Assembly (NCBI RefSeq): GCF_014202475.1
Contig: NZ_JACHGV010000020.1
Location: 43,972 to 107,971 of the forward strand
Source of the DNA: Streptomyces paradoxus
GTDB taxonomy: Bacteria; Actinomycetota; Actinomycetes; Streptomycetales; Streptomycetaceae
Direction of reading: 5' to 3'
Length of the DNA stretch: 64,000 nt
This document shows positions 1 through 8,633 of this stretch, one piece after another. The notes under the pieces are model-generated. The model had not been told where the DNA came from. It saw nothing but the letters and a program-made list of their open reading frames with translations, and searched no databases. Position numbers and translations under genes: made by a program. The stretch's first letter is position 1; every line of letters begins with the position of its first letter.

Positions 1-727
1 GGTGGCGCAGCGAGGTCCGGTCCGCCTCCAGGTCGTTGGGCACGGCGAACTCGGCGTCTACGCCGTGCTGTGCGAAGTCGTCGACGACATCGCCGAAGTA
101 CTCGGCCGAGCCGAAGCCGGTACCGCGATCCCAGCCCAGCACCGCAACCCGTGGCCGGTCCACCCCGCGGCCGCGGGCCACGGCCCGGACCACTTCGCGG
201 CGTGGGCCCATCACGTCGGGGACAACCAGGCGGGAGGTGTCGGCGCAGGGGTCGACCGGCCCGTAGATCTCACGGAAGTAGCGGTCGATCCTGGTGACCT
301 GCTCAGGCCCCGCGACCGCGCTCATGATGTTGCACTCCACCACGCGGACGACGCCCCCGCTCACCACGATGTCGGGTCGCGCCATTTCGAACGCGGAGGC
401 GTTCCACTCCGGGTCCTCGGTGAGCATGCAGACGCCGGGGCGGCGGTAGCCGACCAGGTCGGCCAGCTCGAAGACGCCGTTCGCCCGCGTCGCGGCGACC
501 TGCCGGATGATGTCGAGCAGCCGGAGGCCGACCGTGCGCATCTCCTCTGCGAGGGCGGAGGGCAGCAGCACGGGCCGCAGGGGCACGGGCCCTTGCGGGT
601 GGCGGTACATGCTGTCGCCGAGCCGCTCGTCGAGGCCGTGGGCGATCGCGGCCGCCCGGCCGGTGGGCCCCCGGTCGGCCAGCAGCCGCTCGTCCCAGGA
701 CCGGGCGAAGCGGTCATACACGATCAT
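1..727 (-). CDS. ATP-grasp-type ligase, C-terminal part outside window
   Basis: The gene is read leftwards from an ATG at 727 and stays open to the window edge, giving at least 242 residues. The first half contains a pre-ATP-grasp style segment ending in VVECNIMSAVAGPEQ (about residues 124-140), followed by RPRVAVLGWDRGTG. The same two landmarks, VCEVNVDSALGG and PPRVAVLGV, occur at matching spacing in the ATP-grasp protein at 12,684-14,045, so the two look like paralogues. The ATP-binding half lies outside the window. The start overlaps the end of the MFS gene by 14 bp, so it belongs to the same operon. Enzymes of this class join a carboxylate to an amine or thiol with ATP. The substrate is unknown. 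Function is by analogy; family assignment is moderately sure. Confidence 0.7.
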   Translation of the reverse strand, partial: MIVYDRFARSWDERLLADRGPTGRAAAIAHGLDERLGDSMYRHPQGPVPLRPVLLPSALAEEMRTVGLRLLDIIRQVAATRANGVFELADLVGYRRPGVCMLTEDPEWNASAFEMARPDIVVSGGVVRVVECNIMSAVAGPEQVTRIDRYFREIYGPVDPCADTSRLVVPDVMGPRREVVRAVARGRGVDRPRVAVLGWDRGTGFGSAEYFGDVVDDFAQHGVDAEFAVPNDLEADRTSLRH

Positions 728-1937
728 GGATGTCCTCCTGAGGGGTAGCGCGGGTGAGAGCACCGGCATGCCTGTGCGCACCGGGTGCGAGGAGCAGGGC
801 CGCGGCGGAGATCGCCACGCAGAGCATCAGCGCCCCCCGCAGCCCCAGCAGCGTGCCCACCACTCCGGAGAGAAGAGGGCCCAGCGGCACCAGGAACCAG
901 GCGAGCGCCCGGTAAGAGGCGTTGATCCGGCCCAGCATCCCGGGCGGCGTGGACCGCTGTCGGTAGGAAACGGTGATGATGTTCCAGGTCACCACGGAGG
1001 CGCTGTACACCATCAGGGCGGCCACGTTGGCGACCGGTCGGGCTGTGACGACCGGGACCGCGAGGGCGGCCGTGCCGATCACGACGGCCCCGGTCAGGAC
1101 GCGCATCGGCGACAGCGTCCGCGGCAGTCGGGGGGTGAGCAAGGTGGCGGCCAGGCCGCCGAGCGAGGCGGCGGCCATGGCCAGCCCGAAACCCGTGCTG
1201 GTGAGTCCGATGGGTCCGGGGGTGAGGGCGTACAGGGTGAAGACGGGCATCCAGGCTGCATAGGCCACCGCGCTGCACGCGGTCATGGCGACGAAGCGCG
1301 TCAGGAGCGGATCGCGTCGCAGGAAGCGCATCCCCTCGACGATCTCCGACCGGATGTGCCGCCGTGGCCCGGAGGCCGCGGGGGGAACGGCTGGCAGGGC
1401 CAGCATTACGAGCGCGGCGGATCCGTACAGGGCGGCGCTGGTCCCGGTGACGGTCAGCAGACTGAGCGAGGCGATGGCGCCAGCGGCGGAGGGACCGAGG
1501 AAGCTGCGCATCACGAGTTCCGTCGCTGTGAGCTTGGCGTTGGCCGCCACGAGCTTGTCCGGCCCGACCATCGACGGGGTGCAACTCTGGGCGGCCACCT
1601 CGTAGAAGGCCTCCAGGACGCCGAGCGCGACGGCTGCGACGACCAGCGCGGGAATGCTCGGTCCGGTGACCGCTAGGACGACCAGCAGCGCCCCGAGCAC
1701 TGCCATGCGGCACCCGCCGGCCCGCAGCAGCACCGTACGGACCGGTGTCCGTTCGACCAGTACGCCGACCACGGGCGCGAGCAGGGTCCAGGGCAGGGCC
1801 CGTCCCACGGAGACCAGTGCCACGTCCAGCGGGGAGCGGGAGGCTGCCGCGGCCATTAGCGGCAGCAGCACCGCGGTCAGGCCGTCGGCCAGGGTGGATA
1901 CGGAGAACGAGGTCAGCAGGACCCGGAACGGTCTCAC
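714..1937 (-). CDS. MFS transporter, probable exporter of the cluster product
   Basis: A 407-residue integral membrane protein made almost entirely of hydrophobic helices separated by short Arg-rich loops, the usual size for a 12-helix major facilitator. The N-terminus (MRPFRVLLTSFSVSTLADGL) leads straight into helix 1, and a VLVERTPVRTVLLRAGG loop follows helix 2, as in DHA-type drug exporters. It sits between the thioesterase (4-bp overlap at its start) and the partial ATP-grasp gene (14-bp overlap at its end), so it is co-translated with the biosynthetic genes. The likely role is export of, or self-resistance to, the NRPS/PKS product. Substrate and direction are inferred from context only. 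Confidence 0.85.
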   Translation of the reverse strand: MRPFRVLLTSFSVSTLADGLTAVLLPLMAAAASRSPLDVALVSVGRALPWTLLAPVVGVLVERTPVRTVLLRAGGCRMAVLGALLVVLAVTGPSIPALVVAAVALGVLEAFYEVAAQSCTPSMVGPDKLVAANAKLTATELVMRSFLGPSAAGAIASLSLLTVTGTSAALYGSAALVMLALPAVPPAASGPRRHIRSEIVEGMRFLRRDPLLTRFVAMTACSAVAYAAWMPVFTLYALTPGPIGLTSTGFGLAMAAASLGGLAATLLTPRLPRTLSPMRVLTGAVVIGTAALAVPVVTARPVANVAALMVYSASVVTWNIITVSYRQRSTPPGMLGRINASYRALAWFLVPLGPLLSGVVGTLLGLRGALMLCVAISAAALLLAPGAHRHAGALTRATPQEDIHDRV

Positions 1938-2878
1938 CGGCCGACGCCTCCGGTCCCCGCCGCGCTCGGTCCTCCCCGCAGCCTGGAAAAGTCGGCCGTC
2001 CTGCGTTTCCTCGGACCGTCATCGAGACCGGCGACGATGTCGCGGACGACCGCGGCCAGCACGGGGATGTGCTCCGCCGAGAACAGCGAGTCGTGCGTGC
2101 CCGGCGCCCGGTGCCGGGTGACGGGGCGGGCCAGGAGCGTGTCCCAGCCCAGGTCCTCCGGAGCGTCGCCCCAGCCTTCCTCGTCCGCCGCGCGCACCAG
2201 GAAGCAGGGCGCGGCGCAGCCAGCGTCGGGCCAAGGTCGCCGCACAGCGTCGAGGTGCCAGCGGAACACGTCGAGGATGGGGCGCAGCTCCACCGCCGAG
2301 ATGCTCGCGCCGGGCGCGGCCCGGTTGAAGGCGGTAGCGACCTCTGCGAGGGCCAGCTCCTCGTCCGTCCCGACCCGATCCGGCAGTTCCACCCCGAACA
2401 GCCCGGCGATCTCGGCGAGTGCGGAGCGCTCCCGGCGCGCGAGCACGTCCGGGGTCGCGCTGTCGAAGAGGACGACCCCGTCGGGCGGGCAGCCCGCGGT
2501 CTCGGCCCGACGGCTCATCTCCACGGCGACCGTGCCGCCGAAGGACCAGCCGGCCAGCACGGCGCCGGTCGGTGAGGCGACCTCTTCCAGCGCTGTCAGA
2601 TAGTCCTGGGCGATGGCCGGGACGGAGCACCGGTCCGGTGGGCCGGGGTCGATCGCCTCGAAGGCGAACACACGCCAGTCGGGGGGCAGGTGGGGCAGCA
2701 GTCTGCGGAAGCCGCCCGCTCCGCCGCCCGCGGGGTGAACGAAGACAATCGTCCGGCCCCGCCCGGCCTCCCTCAGGGGTACGAGATTTCCGGTGTCCAC
2801 GAGCACGGTTGTCATTTCCTCGTCTGTTGACCCCCTAGGCCGGAGCCGGGTCCGGCCCAGGGGGAGGGAGCGGTTCAC
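1934..2878 (-). CDS. Stand-alone thioesterase (alpha/beta hydrolase)
   Basis: A thioesterase of 314 residues from the GTG at 2878, which shares a GTGA overlap with the stop of the upstream NRPS. An internal ATG at 2815 begins a more typical N-terminus (MTTVLVDTGNLVPLREAG) and is a plausible alternative. The nucleophile elbow GWSFGG puts the catalytic Ser near residue 112. The acid is probably in VVLFDSATPD and the His in APGTHDSLF. The FVHPAGGG oxyanion loop and GWSFGG resemble integrated chain-releasing TE domains more than editing type II enzymes. None of the NRPS/PKS proteins in this window carries a terminal TE, so this enzyme may release the finished chain in trans. Confidence 0.85.
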   Translation of the reverse strand: MNRSLPLGRTRLRPRGSTDEEMTTVLVDTGNLVPLREAGRGRTIVFVHPAGGGAGGFRRLLPHLPPDWRVFAFEAIDPGPPDRCSVPAIAQDYLTALEEVASPTGAVLAGWSFGGTVAVEMSRRAETAGCPPDGVVLFDSATPDVLARRERSALAEIAGLFGVELPDRVGTDEELALAEVATAFNRAAPGASISAVELRPILDVFRWHLDAVRRPWPDAGCAAPCFLVRAADEEGWGDAPEDLGWDTLLARPVTRHRAPGTHDSLFSAEHIPVLAAVVRDIVAGLDDGPRKRRTADFSRLRGGPSAAGTGGVGR

Positions 2879-5862
2879 GCCGGGACCGCGGACCCCGTGC
2901 GCATCAGCGCCGCGATCGTCGCCACGGTCGGGCGGCGCACCACCTGCCGGAGCGACAGGTTGTCGTAGCCCTGCGCACGCAGCTGGTTGACCAGGCGGGC
3001 GAGCAGCAGCGAGTGTCCGCCGGAGGCGAAGAACTCGTCTTCAGGGCTCGGCCAGCCGCGGCCGACGAGCTGCTTCCAGGCGGTTGCGACCAGCAGCTCC
3101 TGCGGGTCGTAGCCGGCGGGGTCCGCCTCCGCACCCGTGCTGGCGAAGGCCAGCAGGCCCTTCCGGTCGACCTTGCCCGAGACGGTGGTGGGGAAGCGGT
3201 CGAGCACCGTGACCGACTCGGGGACCATCGGCCTGGGCAGGCACTCGCGGAGCAGCTCCGAGACGGTGTCGGGGTCGGCCTCGCCACGGACGAACAGGCG
3301 CAGTCGGGGTTCCTCGGCCCGCCGGTCGACGACGGCCACGGCATCGCGCACGCCCTCGGCGCGCTGCGCCACCCGCTCGATCTCCCGCAAGTCGATGCGC
3401 CAGCCGTTCAGCTTGACCTGGCTGTCGCTGCGGCCCGCGAGCCGCAGCGTGCCGGTGGCGTCGAGGTGTCCGATGTCCCCCGTGCGGTAGGCGGCGAAGC
3501 AGCGGCCGGCTACCCGGAGCTCGGTGAACGGAGAGGCGCCCTCGTGCCCGGTGAGGTAGCCGGCGGCGAGTCCCGGCCCGATGATTGCCACCTCGCCGCG
3601 CACCCCTTCCGGCAGTACCTCGCCTGAGGCGTCGACCACGACGATTCCAGCGCCCGCGATGGGCGTGCCGACGTGGATGTCGCCGCCGGGCTCCAGCCGG
3701 CCGGCGGTGGCGGTGGCGGTGGCCTCGGTTGGGCCGTACAGGTTCCAGATCTCGGCCTGCGGGAAACGCTGCCAGACGCGCCGTACGAGCTGCTCGTCGA
3801 GCGCCTCACCGCCCAGCAGGAAGCGGCTGACGCGGAGCGGATCGCCGTCTTCCGACGGGGCGGCCGCGTCGAGCAGGGCGGAGAGGTAGCTGGGAACGCA
3901 GTTGAGGGTGAGAGGAGCCCCGGCGGCGGCCAGTTCGGCGCGGACAGCAGCGAGGTCGAGGCGGTCGGCGGCCGGCAGCCAGACGCAGCCGCCGCGGTAC
4001 AGGACGCCAAGCGTCTGCTTGAAGCTGGCGTCGAAGACCGGGCTGGACAGCACGGGCAGCATCGCCCCGTCGGCCAGGAAGGTCCGCGCCATCGCCGACA
4101 GGTAGTTGTCCAGGCTCGCGCGGCTCACCTGCACCAGTTTGGGGAGGCCCGTCGAGCCCGAGGTGCGCAGGAGGTAGCCAGTCGCATCGCCGTCCACGGG
4201 GACCGGTTCGCCCGGGAGGACCCCCGGGGCGGTGGGCACGTCCTCCATCCGCACGGCCCTGCAGCCGTGCGGGAGGGGCACCTGCGGGGCACCTGCGCCA
4301 GTCAGGACCACAGAGGCCTGCGCCCACTCAAGCGCATCCGCCAGCCGGGCAGCCGGTTCCTGCGTCGACAGGGGCAGGAAGGCGGCCCCCCGCCACAGCG
4401 CCGCCAGCTGCGCGGCCAGCAGGTCGGGTCCGTGGTCGGCGAGCACGGCGACCACTCCGTGGGCGGGGACGTCGGACAGTGCGCCAGACAGCGCCGCCAC
4501 ACGGGCGCCCAAATCCCTGTAGGTGAGGACCAGCTCGCCGCGCCGGAAGGCGGGCGCGTCCGGACGCTCACCCAGATGGGCCAGGACCGTGTCCGTCAGC
4601 GTCGCGGCGGCGGGACCGCTCTTACCGCCGCCGAGGCGTTCGGCGACCGCGGCCGCCTCCGCGAGCGGCAGCAGGCGCAGGGTGCCGAGCGGCGCCGCAG
4701 GGCGGTGCGCGAGGTCGTCGAGGACACCCGCCCACAGGGTGAGCAGGGTGTCGAGCAGCCGCCGGCCTCCCTCCCCGGTCGCCGATTCGGCGTGCAATCG
4801 CCAAGCGGCGCCATGGGTATGTAGGGACAGGGTGATGTCACCATCGAGCGGGGCGGACCAGGTCTCCAGGTACCAGCCGTCGGGCAGCGCCGGCGCGCCG
4901 ACCGGGTCGAAGACCAGGACAGGCCGGGCCGTCTCACCGGACAGGGCCGGTCCGCCGAGCATCTCGGACAGTTCGGCCAGGCCGGCCCGGCGCTCGGGCA
5001 GGACGGCGGCCGCCGTCCCCTTCAGGTCGACCTCCCAGCCGGTGGCGACTGTCTGGGTCAGCGGACCGATCAGGGTGTCGACGCCCATCACTTCGCGGGC
5101 GTCGCAGCGCAGACCGACGGCGTGCAGGCCGAGACCGAGCCGCTGAGCCACCGTGTCAAGCGCCAGATGGGCGATCTCGGCGATGTCGCAGTCGGACCGC
5201 TCCGCGAGCGCGCCGAGCAGCGCGGTCTCGTCCGGCCCCAGGATCCGGTCGGCGGCCGTGGCACCCCCGGCGCCCGCGCCGCCCGCGCCGGGGAAGACGT
5301 CGGTCAGGCGCGGGGAATCGGTGTCGGCGGCGCGCCGCCGGGCGGACCAGAAGTGCTCCTCCTCGCGGAGTTCGCCCTCGCGCATCATGGCGCTGTGGCC
5401 CTGGGCCACCGTAAGGAAGTCCAGGCAGTCCAGGCCGGACTCCGTCCCGGACCCGGATCCGGCGAGCCGGCGGGCGACGTCCGCCAGAAGCAGGGACAGC
5501 GACGCCGGGTCCGCGAAGAGCGCGTCGCAGGAGACGGTCAGCAGGGGGCCGTCCCAGGAGTTGGCGACCGAGGCCGTCAGGGTGCCCCTCACCAGCTCCC
5601 TCACGCCGTCCGCGGTGACCGTCCACTGCGGTGCGCCGGCACTGTGCTGCCGGGGAACCCGCAGTCCGGGGACACTGACGCGGTCGGCGGTGAGAACCGG
5701 TGCGGCGGCCAGGGCCGCGCCAAGTGCCTCGGCCAGCGCGGTGGCCGACGTAGCTGGCACCCGCACGCTCACAGTGAGCCTGCGGTCGCCGGCGTCGAGC
5801 GCGGCGCGCTGCAGAGGGCTGAGGTCGAAGGCCTGGGCCGTGGAGGTGTCCGTGATGCTCAT
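2875..5862 (-). CDS. NRPS, degenerate condensation domain-A-T
   Basis: A 995-residue one-module NRPS. Residues ~10-390 are condensation-like, but the HHxxxDG motif reads DALFADP (113-119), so the catalytic His is Ala114 and the domain is probably inactive. The adenylation domain (~415-905) has TSGSTGLPK (567), FDASFKQ (610), NLYGPTEAT, YRTGDIG, GRSDSQVKLNGWRID and SGKVDR. The carrier domain ends with GGHS (Ser951). My by-eye specificity code is D-A-K-N-L-G-L-A-T-K. The Lys at position 239 is typical of pockets for acidic side chains, fitting aminoadipate made by the neighbouring lysine pathway genes. The ATG overlaps the dioxygenase stop (ATGA), suggesting that the carrier-bound amino acid is the dioxygenase substrate. 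Specificity is an inference. Confidence 0.9.
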   Translation of the reverse strand: MSITDTSTAQAFDLSPLQRAALDAGDRRLTVSVRVPATSATALAEALGAALAAAPVLTADRVSVPGLRVPRQHSAGAPQWTVTADGVRELVRGTLTASVANSWDGPLLTVSCDALFADPASLSLLLADVARRLAGSGSGTESGLDCLDFLTVAQGHSAMMREGELREEEHFWSARRRAADTDSPRLTDVFPGAGGAGAGGATAADRILGPDETALLGALAERSDCDIAEIAHLALDTVAQRLGLGLHAVGLRCDAREVMGVDTLIGPLTQTVATGWEVDLKGTAAAVLPERRAGLAELSEMLGGPALSGETARPVLVFDPVGAPALPDGWYLETWSAPLDGDITLSLHTHGAAWRLHAESATGEGGRRLLDTLLTLWAGVLDDLAHRPAAPLGTLRLLPLAEAAAVAERLGGGKSGPAAATLTDTVLAHLGERPDAPAFRRGELVLTYRDLGARVAALSGALSDVPAHGVVAVLADHGPDLLAAQLAALWRGAAFLPLSTQEPAARLADALEWAQASVVLTGAGAPQVPLPHGCRAVRMEDVPTAPGVLPGEPVPVDGDATGYLLRTSGSTGLPKLVQVSRASLDNYLSAMARTFLADGAMLPVLSSPVFDASFKQTLGVLYRGGCVWLPAADRLDLAAVRAELAAAGAPLTLNCVPSYLSALLDAAAPSEDGDPLRVSRFLLGGEALDEQLVRRVWQRFPQAEIWNLYGPTEATATATAGRLEPGGDIHVGTPIAGAGIVVVDASGEVLPEGVRGEVAIIGPGLAAGYLTGHEGASPFTELRVAGRCFAAYRTGDIGHLDATGTLRLAGRSDSQVKLNGWRIDLREIERVAQRAEGVRDAVAVVDRRAEEPRLRLFVRGEADPDTVSELLRECLPRPMVPESVTVLDRFPTTVSGKVDRKGLLAFASTGAEADPAGYDPQELLVATAWKQLVGRGWPSPEDEFFASGGHSLLLARLVNQLRAQGYDNLSLRQVVRRPTVATIAALMRTGSAVPA

Positions 5863-6887
5863 GCCTGTGCTCCTCGGATGGTGCTGAGGTAGGACTCGGC
5901 GATCTTCAGGAGGATGCGACGCGGTCCGCTGAAGGGTCGGCGGCCGTGGGCGGCCAGCATGTTGTCGACGATGAGGATGTCGCCCTCACGCCAGTCGAAC
6001 TGGACGGTGTGCTCCTCGACGATGTCGTTGACCACCGTGATGACGTCCGCGTCGATGTCCGACCCGTCACCCCAGAAGACGTTGTTGGGCCACAGCTGTT
6101 CGTCCGTGTCGTCCGGCGCGGTCGACAGAGCGTCCCGGATGCCACTGTCCATGCGGGAGATGTGGAAGCCGTGGGCGTAGTTGAACCACACCTCGTCGCC
6201 GGTCACGGGGTGCCGGGCGATCGCGGGCCGACGCTCGGACGTGCGCAGCTGGTCGTCGCCTATCCACTCGACGGTACGGCCTTCGGCGCGGCAAAGCTCC
6301 TCGACCTCCTCGCGGCTGTCGGTCTCGTACGAGCGCTGCCAGGTGCGGTTGTAGCCGTAGCCGCGGACGTACAGCAGCTCGCGCTCGGCGAACTGCCGCC
6401 GTATGTCCTCGGGGATGGCCCGCATCAGGGCGCGGTTGTCGGTGAGCGGCGTCTGCCCACGGTCCTTGGGCTCGATGTCGCACTGGAAGAACAGCAGCAT
6501 CGGCCAGTCGTGCGAGTAGCAGAACTCGCTGTGCTGCCGGATGTCGAGGTCCTCGGGGTACTCGCTCGCGGTGTACGTGGTCTTGCCAACCCGGCTGCGG
6601 ATGGCGGCACCACCTGCGTAGTCGACCAGCTGACCGCTGAACGCCTCGACCACGGCGTCGAAGTCGGGCTTCGTCGGCGACCGGAACAGCAGTGCGCCGT
6701 GGCGGTACAGGTCGGCCCGGAGTTCCTCGCGGTGCTCCCGGACCCAGGCCGCCAGATCGACATCGGCGTCGGCCTCGAAGGCCAGCGGCAGCTGCTCTTC
6801 GTTGTAGGCGGTGCGGCGCACCAGATCCGTGGCGGTCGCTCCGCCGGTTTCCCCGGAATCGAGCCGGGCGAACTTGCCGATGGGCAC
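5859..6887 (-). CDS. TauD/TfdA-family Fe(II)/2-oxoglutarate dioxygenase
   Basis: I take the GTG at 6887 as the start (342 residues), because AAGGAGA lies 7 bases upstream. A longer reading frame to 7073 begins with a low-complexity Arg-rich stretch and lacks a ribosome site. The iron-binding facial triad is visible as HSE (His119, Glu121) in RQHSEFCYSHDWP and the distal His314 in DNMLAAHGRRPF, with the 2-oxoglutarate-binding Arg following in GPRRI. The sequence resembles SyrP-like hydroxylases that oxidise amino acids held on NRPS carrier domains. It overlaps the C*-A-T NRPS by 4 bp and is divergent from the aminotransferase. The likely role is hydroxylation of the loaded amino acid. Confidence 0.9.
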   Translation of the reverse strand: MPIGKFARLDSGETGGATATDLVRRTAYNEEQLPLAFEADADVDLAAWVREHREELRADLYRHGALLFRSPTKPDFDAVVEAFSGQLVDYAGGAAIRSRVGKTTYTASEYPEDLDIRQHSEFCYSHDWPMLLFFQCDIEPKDRGQTPLTDNRALMRAIPEDIRRQFAERELLYVRGYGYNRTWQRSYETDSREEVEELCRAEGRTVEWIGDDQLRTSERRPAIARHPVTGDEVWFNYAHGFHISRMDSGIRDALSTAPDDTDEQLWPNNVFWGDGSDIDADVITVVNDIVEEHTVQFDWREGDILIVDNMLAAHGRRPFSGPRRILLKIAESYLSTIRGAQA

Positions 6888-7253
6888 GGGCTGTTCTCCT
6901 TCGCGGATGTCCTTGACGGTTCGTCGCCGCCACCCGGGGGCTGGGCCGGGGTGGTCGGGAGACCGAAGAGGGAGCCGGTTCCGGTGGGATCTCCGTCGCT
7001 CGGGCGGCTCCTCGAAGCAGGTCGCTTCGTCTGTGTTCCGACTGTGCCGTGCGGCGGCGCAGGACGTCATCACTTCCCTGTGGCCGCCCTCTGCCAGGGC
7101 AGTGGAATGCCATCGGGGACCGGGCCGGGCGGGAGTGCCGCTGGGCTACGGTCGGCAGCGATCGGAGCCATGCCGGGAGTTCCCGCGGCCGGTCGTCGGC
7201 AGCCGTCCGACCCCTTCCCGCATCCCGGGCAGCCCACTTCTGGAGGAACGTTC
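6888..7253. promoter_or_regulatory. Divergent promoter region, dioxygenase operon / lysine aminotransferase
   Basis: A 366-bp gap between the divergent dioxygenase and aminotransferase genes, with no supportable gene in it. It must hold both promoters. It contains a candidate operator at 7091-7112 (CTGCC-N2-GGCAG followed by TGGAATGCCA), which recurs with 19 of 22 matching bases at 11,460-11,481. No convincing -35/-10 pair was identified by eye. A good ribosome site (GGAGGA, 7242-7247) precedes the aminotransferase ATG. Confidence 0.6.
7091..7112. promoter_or_regulatory. Candidate operator, first copy of a cluster motif
   Basis: CTGCCAGGGCAG followed by TGGAATGCCA, located in the divergent dioxygenase/lat promoter region about 140 bp upstream of the lat ATG. 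It is matched by a near-identical 22-bp site upstream of the small gene at 11,087-11,404. Confidence 0.45.
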
Positions 7254-8633
7254 ATGCTTGACGCGACACACCTGGTCCCGGCGCCCGGCGTCACAGCGGA
7301 GGTCCACCCGGCCGACGTGCATGCCCGACTGGCCGCTCACATGCTGGTGGACGGCTTCCCGATGGTTCTCGACCTGGCGCGCAGTCATGGCAGCTGGCTG
7401 GTGGACGCCGTCAGCGGCGAGGCCTACCTCGACATGTACACCTTCTTCGCCTCGAGTCCGCTGGGCATCAACCCGCCCGACGTGGTGGAGGACCCGGAGA
7501 TGATGAACCGGCTCGCCCGGGTAGGCGCCAACAAGCCGGCCAACTGCGACACCTACACCACGTACCTGGTCGAATTCGTGGAGACCTTCAAGCGCGTCCT
7601 CGGCGACCCCGCGCTGCCGCACCTGTTCTTCGTCGAGGGCGGCGCGCTCGCCGTGGAGAACGCGCTCAAGTGCGCGTTCGACTGGAAGAGCCGCCACAAC
7701 GAGGCCCACGGCCGCTCCCCAGAGCTCGGCCGGCGCGCACTCCACCTGACCCGGGCCTTCCACGGCCGGAGCGGGTACACGATGTCGCTGACCAACACCG
7801 ACCCCACCAAGACCGACCGATTCCCGGCCTTCGACTGGCCGCGTATCGAAGTGCCCGCCGTACGCTTCCCGCTCTCCGACCATCTGGCCGAGGTTGAGGA
7901 GGCCGAGCGGCGCGCCCTGGCCCAGGCCGAGGCCGCCTTCCGCGCCCACCCGCACGACATCGCCTGCTTCATCGCGGAGCCGGTTCAGGGTGAGGGCGGC
8001 GACAACCACATGCGGCCGGAATTCCTCCGGGCCATGCAGGAACTCTGCTACCGGCACGACGCCCTCTTCGTCGTCGATGAGGTCCAGACCGGTGTCGGCC
8101 TCACCGGTACACCGTGGGCATACCAGCAGCTCGGCATCGAGCCGGACATCGTCGCCTTCTCGAAGAAGACCCAGGTGGGCGGCATCATGGCCGGGCGGCG
8201 CGTCGACGAGGTCCCGGACAACGTCTTCCGGGTGAGCGGCCGCATCAGCTCCACCTGGGGCGGCGGTCTCGTCGACATGGTCCGGGCCACCCGACTGCTC
8301 AAGGTCATCGAGCGCGACGGGCTGATCACCCGCGCCGCCGAGGCTGGCGACCACTTCGTCGGGGGCCTGCGCCGGGTTGCCGACCGGCATCCCGGAATGA
8401 TGGACAACGTGCGGGGACGCGGCCTGATGTGCGCTTTCGACATGCCGACCCCGGAGCTCCGCGACGAGGTCGTCCGCCGGATGCGGGAGGAGGAGCGGGT
8501 GCTCGTACTGCCCAGCGGAGAGCGGACGGTCCGGGCGAGGCCCTCGCTGAACATCGCGTACGCGGAGCTGGACCTGTCGCTGTCCGCCCTGGACCGCACC
8601 CTCGCCCGGATGGCCTCGGAGGGGCAGCTGTGA
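7254..8633 (+). CDS. lat: L-lysine 6-aminotransferase
   Basis: A class III PLP-dependent aminotransferase of 459 residues with GGAGGA 6 bases before the ATG. It transfers the epsilon-amino group of lysine to 2-oxoglutarate, giving 2-aminoadipate semialdehyde, which cyclises to piperideine-6-carboxylate. The signature SKKTQVGGIMAG (residues ~303-314) matches the FGKKTQVCG motif of cephamycin-type LAT enzymes. VVDEVQTG (273-280) carries the PLP-ring Asp, and VEGGALAVENALK (128-140) is also LAT-like. The next gene overlaps its stop (GTGA) and encodes the enzyme for the following step, so the pair is a dedicated aminoadipate supply. In beta-lactam producers the same pair feeds ACV synthetase, but no ACV synthetase or IPNS was seen here. 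Confidence 0.92.
   Translation: MLDATHLVPAPGVTAEVHPADVHARLAAHMLVDGFPMVLDLARSHGSWLVDAVSGEAYLDMYTFFASSPLGINPPDVVEDPEMMNRLARVGANKPANCDTYTTYLVEFVETFKRVLGDPALPHLFFVEGGALAVENALKCAFDWKSRHNEAHGRSPELGRRALHLTRAFHGRSGYTMSLTNTDPTKTDRFPAFDWPRIEVPAVRFPLSDHLAEVEEAERRALAQAEAAFRAHPHDIACFIAEPVQGEGGDNHMRPEFLRAMQELCYRHDALFVVDEVQTGVGLTGTPWAYQQLGIEPDIVAFSKKTQVGGIMAGRRVDEVPDNVFRVSGRISSTWGGGLVDMVRATRLLKVIERDGLITRAAEAGDHFVGGLRRVADRHPGMMDNVRGRGLMCAFDMPTPELRDEVVRRMREEERVLVLPSGERTVRARPSLNIAYAELDLSLSALDRTLARMASEGQL

Noticed and set aside
5859..7073. Longer dioxygenase reading frame starting at 7,073.
   Set aside because: The extra 62 residues are low-complexity and without a ribosome site; the GTG at 6,887 has AAGGAGA at correct spacing.
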